NCBI GenBank assembly: GCA_963734125.1
Contig: CAVTGB010000003.1
Coordinates: 1-64,000 of the forward strand
Length of the DNA stretch: 64,000 nt
Direction of reading: 5' to 3'
From: DATARH01 sp963734125
GTDB taxonomy: Bacteria > Pseudomonadota > Alphaproteobacteria > ATCC43930 > CGMCC-115725
Below the pieces are notes generated by a model that saw nothing but the letters and a program-made list of their open reading frames with translations, did no database searches and was not told the origin of the DNA. Both the position numbers and the translations under genes were made by a program. Shown here one piece after another: positions 48,935-58,391 of the stretch (the first letter of the stretch is position 1; each line of letters begins with the position of its first letter).

Positions 48935-49457
48935 ATGGCCGAGATATCCGCGGTTTCTCTGAGTCCAGAAACCGTGCTGGCGCAGATGAAGACAGAACGG
49001 CGTCACCGACATCGTGTGGCTGCCGGACAGCGAGACCAACTGGCTGTTTCTGCTGATGAAGGCCGAGCCGTCGCTGCGCCTCGTCGGGGTCAGCCGCGAG
49101 GGGCACGCCTGCTCGATCGCCGCCGGGCTCGCACGCCGGCGGCAAGAAGCCGCTGATCCTCATCCAGAACACCGGCATGATGGAATCGGGCGATTCGATC
49201 CGCGGCTGGCTGTTGGGGCTCAACGTGCCGGTGGTGATGATGGTCGGCTATCGCGGCTGGACCCGCCACGGCGTCACCACCGACACCGCGGCGACCTATA
49301 CCGAGCGGTTTCTGATGGCGTTCGGCCTCACCTATTACCTCGTCGAGAACGATGCCGACGCGCCGCGCATCACGACCGCGTTCGAGGAGGCGGCGAACGC
49401 ACCAAGCGGCCGGTCGTCGTCCTGGTCGGCGACGAATATCACGGCTTCAACCGGTAG
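48935..49457 (+). CDS. Thiamine-diphosphate decarboxylase, alpha (PYR-domain) subunit, sulfo-/phosphonopyruvate decarboxylase-like (frameshifted)
   Basis: About 172 aa. Seen: SLSPETVLAQMK, then VWLPDSETNWLFLLMKAEPS, LRLVGVSREGHACSIAAGL (Glu region that activates the cofactor in the PYR domain), ILIQNTGMMESGDSIRGWLL, VPVVMMVGYRGWTRHGVTTD and KRPVVVLVGDEYHGFNR at the end. Shifts near 48998, 49130 and 49395, all +1. The wording matches ComD-type sulfopyruvate decarboxylase alpha subunits and phosphonopyruvate decarboxylases. The beta subunit follows 15 bases later. Exact 2-oxoacid substrate unknown. Confidence 0.85.
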
Positions 49458-49472
49458 AGAGGCAGCCTCGCC

Positions 49473-50064
49473 ATGATGCGCATCGCCGAAGCGCTCGAAG
49501 CCTTCCGCCCCCATCGCGGCGACGCGATCGTGGTGCCGGGGCGGGGCGGGCGCTATTGGGTCGAGCAGACCACGCGACCCGAGCTCGACGTGCCGCTCGG
49601 CGACCCGGCGATGGGCGGCCATGCCGGGTTTGCCCTCGGGCTCGCGCTGGCCCGCCCGGAGCGCAAGATCGTGCTGTTCGATTCCGAGGGCGACATCCTG
49701 ATGAGCCTCGGCATGCTGGCGACGATCGCCGAGCAGGCGCCCGCCAATTTCTATCATTTCCTCTCGGACAACGAGGTCTACGCGACGACCGGCGGGCAGC
49801 CGGTGCCGAACGCCAAGAACATCGCCTATGACAGGATGGCGCTCGCCGCCGGCTATCCGCGTGCCCACGCCTTCGACGAGCTCGGCGATTTCGACGCGCG
49901 AATTGCCGGCGATCCTCGGCCGCCCGGGCCCGGTCTTCGTCGCGCTCAAGGTCTATCCCGAGGTCGAGAACGACCCGATCGGCCGGCGCCGGCGCTGGCA
50001 GACCCGCACGCGCGACCAGGTGCTCGCCGATCTGCGCGGCGGGTTGGGGCTGGCTACGCCATGA
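49473..50064 (+). CDS. Thiamine-diphosphate decarboxylase, beta (PP-domain) subunit (frameshifted)
   Basis: About 196 aa. Seen: MRIAEALEAFRPHRGDAIVV; PLGDPAMGGHAGFALGLALA; the thiamine-diphosphate motif around VLFDSEGDILMSLGMLATIA (GDG-type GEGD) with APANFYHFLSDNEVYATTGG (the closing N-N region as DNEVY); after a shift near 49905, RPGPVFVALKVYPEVE. Together with the upstream subunit it would make a complete enzyme. Its stop overlaps the next gene's start (ATGA at 50061), indicating coupling with the GMC oxidoreductase. Confidence 0.85.
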
Positions 50065-51698
50065 ATGGGGCAGCGGCGCCGATCGACGCCGGCACGTTCG
50101 ATTACATCGTCGCCGGCGCCGGCTCGGCGGGGTGCGCGGTCGCCGCACGATTGAGCGAAGACGGCCGCAACCGGGTCCTCCTTCTCGAAGCCGGCGGCCG
50201 GGACAGCGGCTTCTGGATCCACGTGCCGATCGGCTACAGCCGGCTCTTCGCCAATCCGCGGATCAACTGGATGTTCGAAAGCGAGCCGGAGGCCGAGCTC
50301 GAGGGCCGCAGGATGTATCAGCCGCGCGGCAAGGTCCTGGGCGGCACCAGCTCGATCAACGGCATGGTCTATATGCGCGGCAACCGGGCCGACTACGATC
50401 TGTGGCGTCAGCGCGGCTGCACCGGGTGGGACTGGGACAGCGTACTCCCGTTTTTCCGCAAGGCTGAGGACCAGGAGCGCGGACCGAGTGAAACTCACGG
50501 CACGGGTGGGCCGTTGCGCGTCACCGATCAGGCGATCCACTGGGAATTGGGCGACCATTTCATCGCCGCGGCGCTCGAAGCGGGGCTCCCCGCCAACAAC
50601 GATTTCAACGACGGCGAGCAGGAAGGCGCGGGGCCGTTCCAGAACACCACCGACCGCCGGCATCGCTGGAGCACGGCGACCGCCTATCTGCGCCCGGCGC
50701 GGCGCCGCGCCAATCTGATGGTGCGGACCAACTCGCATGCGACGCGCATCCACGTCGAGGAGGGGCGGGCAGCGGGCGTCGAGTTTATGTGCGACGGCGC
50801 TCGCCACCTCGCACGCGCCCGGGGCGAGATCATCGTCAGCGGCGGCGTTTACGGCTCGCCGCAGCTCTTGCAGTTGTCCGGGCTCGGGCCGGCCGTGCAG
50901 TCGCAGGAATTCGGCATCCCGGTGGTGCGCGACCTCCCCGGGGTCGGCGCCGATCTGCAAGACCATTTCTATGTGCGGCTGGCGTTTCGCTGCACGAGGC
51001 CCATCACCCTCAACGACATCGCCAACAGCCCGGTCAGAAAGCTCGCGGCCGGGCTGCAATATTTGCTGTTCAAGAAGGGACCCTTGACCAGCAACGGGAT
51101 TTGCGCCGGCGGCTTTGCGCGCAGCGATCCCCGGCTTGAGCGGCCCGACATCCAACTGAATTTCAGCGTCTGGAGCTTTGCCGAGCGCAACAACCGGGGC
51201 GTCGTGCCGCATCCCTTCCCCGGGTTTACGATCAGCGCGGTCCATTTGCGGCCCGATGCGCGCGGCACGGTCATGCTGAAAAGTCCGGACCCCTTGGCCG
51301 CGCCCGCGATCCGCTTCAATTTTCTGCGCACCCAGTATGATCTGCAGGCGCTGACCGCCGGCATGCGGCTGGCGCGCACGATCACCAGGCAGCCGACGCT
51401 CGCTCCCTATGTCGCCGAAGAGCTGATCCCCGGCAGGGAGGTTGAGAGCGACGCCCAGTTCGAAGCCTCGATTCGCAAGAACGGCGTCTCCAACCTGCAC
51501 CCGGTGGGCACCTGCCGGATGGGCGCGGACGAAGCGGCGGTGTGCGATCCCCGGCTTCGGGTCAACGGGGTCAGGGGGTTGCGCGTGGTCGACGCCTCGA
51601 TCATGCCGAGCGTCCCGGCCGGCAACACCAATGCGCCGACGATTATGATCGCCGAAAAAGCCGCCGACATGATCCTCGAGGATGCCCGCGCCGCCTGA
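50061..51698 (+). CDS. GMC-family FAD oxidoreductase (choline/alcohol dehydrogenase type)
   Basis: 545 aa, uninterrupted. Seen: FAD-binding FDYIVAGAGSAGCAVAARLS; PRGKVLGGTSSINGMVYMRG, the GMC signature 1; ADYDLWRQRGCTGWDWDSVL then PFFRKAE; GEIIVSGGVYGSPQLLQLSG, signature 2; and the C-terminal active-site region SNLHPVGTCRMG with a His, and VVDASIMPSVPAGNTNAPTI then MIAEKAADMI. BetA-like in wording, but choline specificity cannot be told. It overlaps the TPP decarboxylase beta gene; oxidation of the aldehyde or alcohol linked to that enzyme's product is possible. Confidence 0.9.
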   Translation: MNGAAAPIDAGTFDYIVAGAGSAGCAVAARLSEDGRNRVLLLEAGGRDSGFWIHVPIGYSRLFANPRINWMFESEPEAELEGRRMYQPRGKVLGGTSSINGMVYMRGNRADYDLWRQRGCTGWDWDSVLPFFRKAEDQERGPSETHGTGGPLRVTDQAIHWELGDHFIAAALEAGLPANNDFNDGEQEGAGPFQNTTDRRHRWSTATAYLRPARRRANLMVRTNSHATRIHVEEGRAAGVEFMCDGARHLARARGEIIVSGGVYGSPQLLQLSGLGPAVQSQEFGIPVVRDLPGVGADLQDHFYVRLAFRCTRPITLNDIANSPVRKLAAGLQYLLFKKGPLTSNGICAGGFARSDPRLERPDIQLNFSVWSFAERNNRGVVPHPFPGFTISAVHLRPDARGTVMLKSPDPLAAPAIRFNFLRTQYDLQALTAGMRLARTITRQPTLAPYVAEELIPGREVESDAQFEASIRKNGVSNLHPVGTCRMGADEAAVCDPRLRVNGVRGLRVVDASIMPSVPAGNTNAPTIMIAEKAADMILEDARAA

Positions 51699-51844
51699 GC
51701 GACGAGGCGACCGGCGATTTCGGACGCGGAACCCAAGGCGGGCAACAGCTTGGCGAGACTTGTCTGCCTTCCGACGGTATGCAACGATACCAACTCACGA
51801 TTTAACAGGTTTCCGAAGTTGAGAATTGACTCATTGCGCGGGCC

Positions 51845-52927
51845 ATGAGTGGCCTGCAGCGCATCGCTGGAACATTGTCGATCCGCTACAGGCTGCTGGC
51901 GGTTGCATGCGCGGCGCTGTCGCTCGTGATCCTGGCGGCGGCAGTGCTCTTCTGCGGCGCCTACATCGCGCCGATGCAGGACCAGCACGCCTTTGCGCTC
52001 ATTGCCGTTTTTGCCGTCGTCGCCGCCGGGCTCGCGGGGTTCGGGCTCTCGATGCTGGTACGAGGCGCCACCAGGGATGAAGCGGTGCAGACGCGGACCG
52101 CGGCGCTGTCGACCAGCAACGAGCAATTCAGAACGATGATCGAGGAGCTGAGTGCCGCCAAGGTCCAGGCCGAGGCCGCGAGCAAGGCCAAATCCGAGTT
52201 CCTCGCCAATATGAGCCACGAGCTGCGCACGCCCCTTAACGCGATCATCGGATTTTCCGATCTGATGAAATCGCAGACGCTCGGGCCCCTCGGAAACACC
52301 ACCTATGTCGAATATGCCTCCGACATAAATTTCAGCGGCACCCACCTGCTCGAAATCATCAGCGATATCCTCGACGTGGTGCGCTACGAAGCGGGGAAAA
52401 TGGACTTGCGAGAAGACGCCGTCGAGGTCGAGGCGGTGATCGCCGAGGCGCTGCGGCTGGTCGCGCCGCAGGCCGAGCAAGGCCGGGTGGAACTGGCCTG
52501 GAAGGCGCCCGAAACGGCGCTGCCGGCGCTCTATTGCGACCATGTGCGGGTCCGCCAGATGCTGCTCAACATCCTGTCGAACGCCGTGAAATTTACCGGG
52601 CCTGGCGGTTTGGTCGAGATAGCGGTGGAACTCGGCGACGGGCTGCAGCTGGTCGTCAAGGACAATGGAGTCGGCATCAGCACCGATGACATCGCCCGCA
52701 TCATGACCCCGTTTGGACAGATCTCCTCGGTCTACTCGCGCAGCCATCAGGGCACCGGTCTCGGACTGACGCTAACCAAGGCCCTGGTCGAGCGCCATGG
52801 CGGCCAGCTGAGCCTCACCAGCACGCTCGGTGTCGGAACGATCGTGCGGCTCAACTTCCCGGCCGGGCGGGTGATGGCCTCGCACCTGGCGCCCGACATG
52901 GTGATCCGTCACGGGGTATCGGACTGA
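51845..52927 (+). CDS. Membrane-bound sensor histidine kinase
   Basis: 360 aa, uninterrupted. Two membrane helices (LLAVACAALSLVILAAAVLF; AFALIAVFAVVAAGLAGFGL) with a very short loop, so sensing is probably in or near the membrane. Coiled linker, then HisKA with phospho-acceptor His in SEFLANMSHELRTPLNAIIG, and HATPase with N box LLNILSNAVKFTG, G1 VVKDNGVGIS, F box MTPFGQ and G2 HQGTGLGLTLTKALVERHGG. No response regulator is adjacent, so an orphan kinase; 143 bases after the GMC gene. Confidence 0.92.
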   Translation: MSGLQRIAGTLSIRYRLLAVACAALSLVILAAAVLFCGAYIAPMQDQHAFALIAVFAVVAAGLAGFGLSMLVRGATRDEAVQTRTAALSTSNEQFRTMIEELSAAKVQAEAASKAKSEFLANMSHELRTPLNAIIGFSDLMKSQTLGPLGNTTYVEYASDINFSGTHLLEIISDILDVVRYEAGKMDLREDAVEVEAVIAEALRLVAPQAEQGRVELAWKAPETALPALYCDHVRVRQMLLNILSNAVKFTGPGGLVEIAVELGDGLQLVVKDNGVGISTDDIARIMTPFGQISSVYSRSHQGTGLGLTLTKALVERHGGQLSLTSTLGVGTIVRLNFPAGRVMASHLAPDMVIRHGVSD

Positions 52928-53009
52928 CTATCCGCATAGACCAGATCGCGCACTCTGCTCCAGGGCGCGCCACGGTGTTCTGCCCCCGCGGGGCCGCAAA
53001 CGGGACGCG

Positions 53010-53049
53010 GGCCCCGATGGTGTCTCCGGGGCCTGCGCCGTGCGTTTTT
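53010..53049. terminator. Candidate terminator between convergent kinase and clpB genes
   Basis: GGCCCCG (53010-53016) pairs with CGGGGCC (53027-53033) around a 10-base loop; a TTTTT run follows only at 53045-53049, so it is a weak rho-independent terminator on the plus strand. It lies in the convergent gap between the histidine kinase and clpB. Confidence 0.45.
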
Positions 53050-53067
53050 GCCTGAGCGGAGTGTCGC

Positions 53068-55662
53068 TTATGCGGCGGCGGCCGAGGCAACTTCGCCGAT
53101 GACGAGCCCCAAGGGGCTCGCGGTGACGTGCACCGTCGCACCGTCGGGGATGCGGCCCTCGAGGATCTGCTGCGCGAGCGGGTTCTGCAATCCGCGCTGG
53201 ATCACCCGCTTCAACGGCCGCGCGCCATAGACCGGATCGTAGCCGGCGGCGGCGAGCCAGGCGCTCGCCGCACCGTCGATCTCGAGCGTGATCTTGCGGT
53301 CGGCGAGCAGCTGTTTCAGCCGCTCCAGCTGGATCACGACGATGCCCTTCATGTCGTCGCGCGAGAGGCGGCGGAACAACAGGATCTCGTCGAGCCGGTT
53401 GAGAAACTCCGGCCGAAACGCGGCGCGCACCGCATTCATCACCGCCGGGCGCGCTTCTTCGATATCGGCACCGTCGGGCAGGCTCGCCAGGGCTTCGCTG
53501 CCGAGGTTCGCGGTCAAGACGATGAGGGTGTTGCGGAAATCGACAGTGCGCCCCTGCCCGTCGGTCAATCTCCCGTCGTCGAGCACCTGCAACAGCACGT
53601 TGAAGACGTCGGGGTGCGCCTTTTCCACTTCGTCGAAGAGGATCACCTGATAGGGCCGGCGCCGCACCGCCTCAGTCAAGGCGCCGCCCTCGTCATAGCC
53701 GACATAGCCCGGCGGCGCCCCGATGAGGCGCGCGACCGAGTGCTTCTCCATGTATTCCGACATGTCGATGCGGATCATCGCAGCTTCGTCGTCAAACAGG
53801 AACTCGGCGAGCGCCTTGGTCAATTCGGTCTTGCCGACGCCGGTGGGCCCGAGGAACAGGAACGAGCCGATCGGCCGGTTCACCTCCTGCAGCCCGGCGC
53901 GGGCACGGCGGATCGCGTTCGACACGGCGATCACCGCCTCGTCCTGGCCGATCACCCGGCGGCGCAGATTGTCCTCCATGTGCAGCAGCTTCTCGCGCTC
54001 GCCGGAAAGCATCTTGTCGACCGGGATGCCGGTCCAGCGCGACACGATCCCGGCGATGTGCTCGGGCGTCACCGCCTCTTCGAGCATCCGCCCCTGTTCG
54101 GCGCCCTCGGCCTCCTTCAACTGGCGTTCGAGCCCGGGAATAACGCCATAGGTCAATTCCCCGGCGCGCGCCCAGTCATTGCGACGCTGCGCCTGGTCCA
54201 ATTCGGCGCGGGCCTGGTCGAGCTGCTCCTTCAATTTCTGGGCGCCCGCGAGCTTGCCCTTCTCGGCCTCCCATTGCGCGGTCAGCTCGGCGGAATGCTG
54301 CTCCAGCTCTTCCAATTCCTTGACCAGCTTTTGCAGCCGGTCCTGCGAGGCCGGGTCGTGTTCCTTTTTCAAGGCCTCGCGCTCGATCTTCAGCTGGATG
54401 ATGCGGCGATCGAGCTCGTCCACTTCCTCGGGTTTTGAATCGACCTCCATGCGCAGCCGCGCCGCCGCTTCGTCGATCAAGTCGATCGCCTTGTCGGGCA
54501 GAAAGCGGTCGGTGATGTAGCGGTGCGACAGCGTCGCCGCCGCGACGATCGCGCCGTCGGTGATGCGTACCCCATGGTGCAATTCGTATTTTTCCTTGAT
54601 GCCGCGCAGGATCGAGATCGTGTCCTCGACCGACGGCTCGGCGACGAAGACCGGCTGGAAGCGCCGCGCCAGCGCCGCGTCCTTCTCGATGTTCTTCCTG
54701 TACTCGTCGAGCGTCGTCGCGCCAACGCAATGCAATTCGCCGCGCGCCAAGGCCGGCTTCAGCATGTTGGAGGCGTCCATCGCGCCTTCCGCCTTGCCGG
54801 CGCCGACGAGGGTGTGCAGTTCGTCGATAAAAACGATGATCTCGCCGGCAGCCGCGGTGATCTCGGCCAGAACGGCCTTGAGGCGCTCCTCGAACTCGCC
54901 GCGGTATTTGGCGCCGGCCACCATCGAACCGAGGTCGAGCGCCAGGAGGCGTTTGTTCTTGAGGCCCTCCGGCACATCGCCGTTGATGATGCGCAAGGCT
55001 AGGCCCTCGACGATCGCGGTCTTGCCGACGCCGGGTTCGCCAATGAGGACGGGGTTGTTCTTGGTGCGGCGCGACAGGACCTGGATCGTGCGGCGGATCT
55101 CCTCGTCGCGGCCGATCACGGGGTCGAGCTTGCCCTCGCGCGCCACTGCGGTCAGGTCGCGCGCGTATTTCTTCAGCGCGTCATAACCCTCTTCGGCCGA
55201 GGCGCTTTCGGCCTTGCGCCCTTTGCGCACATTCTCGATCGCGGCGTTGAGGTTTTGCGGCGTGAGGCGGCCCTTGGCAAGCGCCTGGCCGGCCGGCGTA
55301 TCGCTCGCCAGCGCCATCGCCAGCAGCAGCCGCTCGACCGTGACATAGCTGTCGCCGGCCTTCTCCGCGATCTTTTCGGCCTGTTCGAGGATCCGCGCCA
55401 GCTCGGGGCCGAGATAGACCTGGCCGGCGCCGGCGCCTTCGACCTTCGGCTGCTTGCCGAGTTCGGCGTCGACCTGGGCCAAGACGATCTGCGGGTCGCC
55501 CCCGGCGGCGCGGATCAGGTTGGCGCACAGCCCCTCCTTGTCCTCGAGCAGCACCTTCAACAGGTGGTCGGGGACAAGGCGCTGATGGCCGCTGCGCAAC
55601 GCCAGGTTCTGCGCCGACTGGACAAAGCCTTTCGAGCGCTCGGTATACTTTTCGAGATCCAT
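53068..55662 (-). CDS. clpB: Disaggregase ClpB (AAA+ chaperone)
   Basis: 864 aa, uninterrupted: a full-length ClpB. Seen: MDLEKYTERSKGFVQSAQNL, Clp N-domain; NBD1 GEPGVGKTAIVEGLALRI, VFIDELHTLVGAGKAEGAMD, GELHCVGATTLDEYR; the long coiled middle domain (EREALKKEHDPASQDRLQKL, QWEAEKGKL); NBD2 GPTGVGKTELTKALAEFLFD, GAPPGYVGYDEGG, LFDEVEKAHPDVFN; and GYDPVYGARPLKRVIQ. Distinct from the T6SS ClpV at 9.3-12.0 kb: ClpB has the full middle domain and KGKAEGAMDA loop. A sigma-32-like promoter lies upstream (55732-55759). Confidence 0.97.
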   Translation of the reverse strand: MDLEKYTERSKGFVQSAQNLALRSGHQRLVPDHLLKVLLEDKEGLCANLIRAAGGDPQIVLAQVDAELGKQPKVEGAGAGQVYLGPELARILEQAEKIAEKAGDSYVTVERLLLAMALASDTPAGQALAKGRLTPQNLNAAIENVRKGRKAESASAEEGYDALKKYARDLTAVAREGKLDPVIGRDEEIRRTIQVLSRRTKNNPVLIGEPGVGKTAIVEGLALRIINGDVPEGLKNKRLLALDLGSMVAGAKYRGEFEERLKAVLAEITAAAGEIIVFIDELHTLVGAGKAEGAMDASNMLKPALARGELHCVGATTLDEYRKNIEKDAALARRFQPVFVAEPSVEDTISILRGIKEKYELHHGVRITDGAIVAAATLSHRYITDRFLPDKAIDLIDEAAARLRMEVDSKPEEVDELDRRIIQLKIEREALKKEHDPASQDRLQKLVKELEELEQHSAELTAQWEAEKGKLAGAQKLKEQLDQARAELDQAQRRNDWARAGELTYGVIPGLERQLKEAEGAEQGRMLEEAVTPEHIAGIVSRWTGIPVDKMLSGEREKLLHMEDNLRRRVIGQDEAVIAVSNAIRRARAGLQEVNRPIGSFLFLGPTGVGKTELTKALAEFLFDDEAAMIRIDMSEYMEKHSVARLIGAPPGYVGYDEGGALTEAVRRRPYQVILFDEVEKAHPDVFNVLLQVLDDGRLTDGQGRTVDFRNTLIVLTANLGSEALASLPDGADIEEARPAVMNAVRAAFRPEFLNRLDEILLFRRLSRDDMKGIVVIQLERLKQLLADRKITLEIDGAASAWLAAAGYDPVYGARPLKRVIQRGLQNPLAQQILEGRIPDGATVHVTASPLGLVIGEVASAAAA

Positions 55663-55731
55663 GATGATCGCCTCCAATGAACCGGCCGCAGCGCCCCTAT
55701 AAGGCAGCCCCCGCGGCCCTTCAGGAGCGAA

Positions 55732-55759
55732 ATATGGGGTGCCGGCCGGGCCGCACAAC
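55732..55759 (-). promoter_or_regulatory. Candidate heat-shock (RpoH/sigma-32) promoter of clpB
   Basis: On the minus strand GTTGTGC (55759-55753) stands 13 bases before CCCCATAT (55739-55732), close to the sigma-32 consensus CTTGAAA-N(11-16)-CCCCATNT. It lies 70 bases upstream of the clpB ATG at 55662, where such a promoter is expected. The -35 box matches only partly. Confidence 0.5.
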
Positions 55760-55849
55760 CCGGCAAGAAAGGCGCGCGAACCCCCTCGGCAGCATTGCGG
55801 TAGCTCAATGACGGGCGAACAATTGTCGACGGCCGCGGGGTCCCAATAG

Positions 55850-55985
55850 CCCCTCTCCCGCACCGCGGGTGAGGGAGGGGCCCGTCGCGCAGCGATGGGA
55901 GGGTGTGGGGGAGCGCCTCAAAGAACCCTCACCCGGCTGCGGTCTGACGCCCGCAGCCACCCTCTCCGGCAATGCGGGAGAGGGG
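55850..55985. repeat. Second family of GC-rich palindromic repeats
   Basis: Contains CCCCTCTCCC...GGTGAGGGAGGGG (55850-55880), GATGGGAGGGTGTGGGGG, ACCCTCACCCGGCTGC and CCTCTCC-ggcaatgc-GGGAGAGGGG (to 55985). Related in style to the repeats at 3.7 and 6.2 kb, but a separate sequence family. Lies between the clpB promoter and the end of rnd (stop 55989) and can act as a terminator for rnd. Confidence 0.7.
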
Positions 55986-55988
55986 TTA

Positions 55989-57155
55989 TTAGGCCTCCCC
56001 GCGCTCGGGCAGCGGCACCAGTTCGATGCGGTTCTTGCCGGCGGTCAGCGCCAACTCGCCGTGTTTCAACGCCAGCGCATCCTTGCCGAACACCTCGCGC
56101 CGCCAGCCGTGCAAGGCCCGTACCGGCGCGTCGTCGGCGACGGCGATCGCTTCGAGATCCTCGGCCGAGGCGACGAGCTTTTGCGCGACGGCAAAATCCT
56201 CGCAGCGCTGCTTCAGCAAGACCCGCAACAGCTCGATCAGGGGGCCGATGCCGGGCGGCGCCTCGGCCTTGGCGGGGATCGTCGGCGGCGGGTCGGGATC
56301 GGCCAGCCCCTGGGCGATCGCCTCGAGGATCTCGCGGCCGAGCTTCCCCTCGGCGACGCCCCGGCCGAGGCTGCGGGTACGCGCCAGACCCTCGATCGAT
56401 TTGGGGGCATGCGCGGCGATTTCGAGTATCGCTTCGTCGCGCATGATCCGGCCGCGCGGCAGGTCGCGCTCTTGCGCTGCCGCCTCGCGCCATGCCGCCA
56501 CCGCGCGAAGCACGCCCAGCATGCGCCGATCGGCGCGGCCGCGCAGGCGAAACCGGCGCCACGCCTCGGAGGGTTCGCCGCGGTAGAGCGAGGGATCGAC
56601 GATATCGGTCATCTCCTCGGCGAACCAGCCGGCGCGGCCGTTCTTCGCCAAAACCTCCTGCAGCCGCTCGTAGACGGTGCGCAGGTGGATGACGTCAGCG
56701 AGGGCGTATTCGATCTGCCGGTCGGTCAACGGCCGGTGCGACCAGTCGGTGAAGCGCGAGGCCTTGTCGAGGTTGGTGCGCGCCAGGCGCTTGACCAGGG
56801 TCTCGTAACTCGCCGAATCGCCGAACCCGCAGACCATCGCGGCGATCTGGGTGTCGAAGATCGGGTGCGGCACCTGTCCCGACAGCTGAAAGAAGATTTC
56901 GAGGTCCTGGCGCGCGGCGTGAAACACCTTGAGGATCGCGGGGTCGGCCATCAGCGCTAAGAGCGGCGCAAGGTCGATCCCCGGCGCCAGCGCATCGATC
57001 GCCGCCGCCTCTTCGGGTCCGGCGACCTGGACAACGCACAGGATCGGCCAATAGGTGCGCTCGCGCATGAACTCGGTATCGACGGCAACGAATTCGCTGC
57101 CGTTCTGGCGCGCGCAGAATTGGGCGAGCGCTTGGGTATCGCTGATGAGGTCCAT
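55989..57155 (-). CDS. rnd: Ribonuclease D
   Basis: 388 aa, uninterrupted. 3'-5' exoribonuclease for tRNA 3' trimming. DEDD catalytic motifs: FVAVDTEFMRERTYWPILC (Exo I D-x-E), VFHAARQDLEIFFQLSG (Exo II), ASRFTDWSHRPLTDRQIEYA then LADVIHL (Exo III Y-x3-D). HRDC-type domains follow (LRGRADRRMLGVLRAVAAWR, EAAAQERDLPRGRIMRDEAI, and a second with GPLIELLRVLLKQRCEDFA). ATG 57155 is chosen; the frame is open six codons further upstream. Confidence 0.95.
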   Translation of the reverse strand: MDLISDTQALAQFCARQNGSEFVAVDTEFMRERTYWPILCVVQVAGPEEAAAIDALAPGIDLAPLLALMADPAILKVFHAARQDLEIFFQLSGQVPHPIFDTQIAAMVCGFGDSASYETLVKRLARTNLDKASRFTDWSHRPLTDRQIEYALADVIHLRTVYERLQEVLAKNGRAGWFAEEMTDIVDPSLYRGEPSEAWRRFRLRGRADRRMLGVLRAVAAWREAAAQERDLPRGRIMRDEAILEIAAHAPKSIEGLARTRSLGRGVAEGKLGREILEAIAQGLADPDPPPTIPAKAEAPPGIGPLIELLRVLLKQRCEDFAVAQKLVASAEDLEAIAVADDAPVRALHGWRREVFGKDALALKHGELALTAGKNRIELVPLPERGEA

Positions 57156-57286
57156 TGCCGCGGCGCTATACACCCAAACCCGCAGAACCGAAACTTTGCA
57201 TCATCGCGCAAGGCGGCGATAGACAACCGCAGTTTCGGAGGCGGCCGGGACCGCGGATTTGCTGCGGGCGGGCTTGGTCGAGGGCA

Positions 57287-58381
57287 TCACACGCCCGGCA
57301 ACAGCGCCTCGGCCTCCTCCCAGAGGCGGCGCACGACGTCGCCCGCGGGCTCCGGTCTTGCAAGCGCCGCCGCCTGGCCGGCCCAGGCCTGCATGCGGTG
57401 GACGTCGCCCGCGCGCGCGCCCGCCTCGCGCATCGGCGTGGTCAGGCCGCGCTGCACCGGGTAGGGCGCCGGCGCCGGCGAATCGGGCAGCGCTACCGTG
57501 CGGACGTAATCGGTGGCGATGGCGCGGCCGAGGCGGCCGGAAAAGCCGCGGGTCGGCATCGTCTCCTCGGGCTCGAGCTCGGCGAGGGCGTCCGCCCAGG
57601 CCGGGGCGGTCGCGGCTTCCGGACAGCGCAGAAAGGCAGTGCCGATCTGCACCGCGCTCGCGCCGAGCGTCAGCGCCGCGGCGATCCCCCGCCCGTCGCC
57701 GATGCCCCCGGTTGCAATGACGGGCACCGACAGCTTATCGGCGAGCCGCGGCACGAGCGCGAAGAGGCCGACCATTTGCCGCTCGGCGGCATCCGCGTCG
57801 AAGGCGCCGCGATGGCCGCCGGCTTCCAAACCCTGCGCTACCACGGCGTCGGCTCCGGCGGCTTCGGCCGCGCGCGCCTCGGCGAGCGTCGTCGCACAGG
57901 CGAACCAGGCGATGCCGCGCGCCTTCAGTTCGGCGACGAAGGCGTCGGGGAAGAGGCCCATGATCGAGGAGACGACGCGCGGCGCGGCGGCCAGAAGCGC
58001 GGCGCATTGCCGGTCGAAATCCGAGGGGGCCGCGTCGCCGGCTGCTTCCGGCACCGGCGGACCCCACCCTTCGAGAAACTCGCGCACCCGGCGCTCGTGC
58101 TCGGGGTTGCGCACGGGCGGCGGATCGGGGACCCACAAATTGATCTGGAAGGTGCCGTTGCTGGCCCCGCGAAACTGCGCCGCCCAGGCGGCGATCCCGT
58201 CGGGCGCGGTCATCAGCGCGCCCATGCCGCCCATCCCGCCGGCATTGCCGACCGCGGCGGCAAGCCCCGCCGGGCAGGCCCCCGCCATCGGCGCCTGAAG
58301 AATCGGCACGCGCAGGCCAAAGCGGCGGCAAAACTGGGCAGCGCGTTCACGCGCGCTGGTCGCAGGGGCAGTCTCAGCCAT
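57287..58381 (-). CDS. Nitronate monooxygenase / 2-nitropropane-dioxygenase-family FMN enzyme
   Basis: 364 aa, uninterrupted. TIM-barrel FMN protein. Seen: PILQAPMAGACPAGLAAAVG then NAGGMGGMGALM; QINLWVPDPPPVR; SSIMGLFPDAFVAELKARGI; ATTLAEARAAEAAGADAVVA then QGLEAGGHRGAF; PVIATGGIGDGRGIAAALTL then GASAVQIGTAFLRCPEA. These are NMO class motifs I-IV, including the phosphate-binding GG and GTAF. Eleven bases after the ligase gene upstream, likely co-transcribed. Natural substrate could be propionate-3-nitronate or a fatty-acid derivative. Confidence 0.9.
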   Translation of the reverse strand: MAETAPATSARERAAQFCRRFGLRVPILQAPMAGACPAGLAAAVGNAGGMGGMGALMTAPDGIAAWAAQFRGASNGTFQINLWVPDPPPVRNPEHERRVREFLEGWGPPVPEAAGDAAPSDFDRQCAALLAAAPRVVSSIMGLFPDAFVAELKARGIAWFACATTLAEARAAEAAGADAVVAQGLEAGGHRGAFDADAAERQMVGLFALVPRLADKLSVPVIATGGIGDGRGIAAALTLGASAVQIGTAFLRCPEAATAPAWADALAELEPEETMPTRGFSGRLGRAIATDYVRTVALPDSPAPAPYPVQRGLTTPMREAGARAGDVHRMQAWAGQAAALARPEPAGDVVRRLWEEAEALLPGV

Positions 58382-58391
58382 TGATAGAGCC

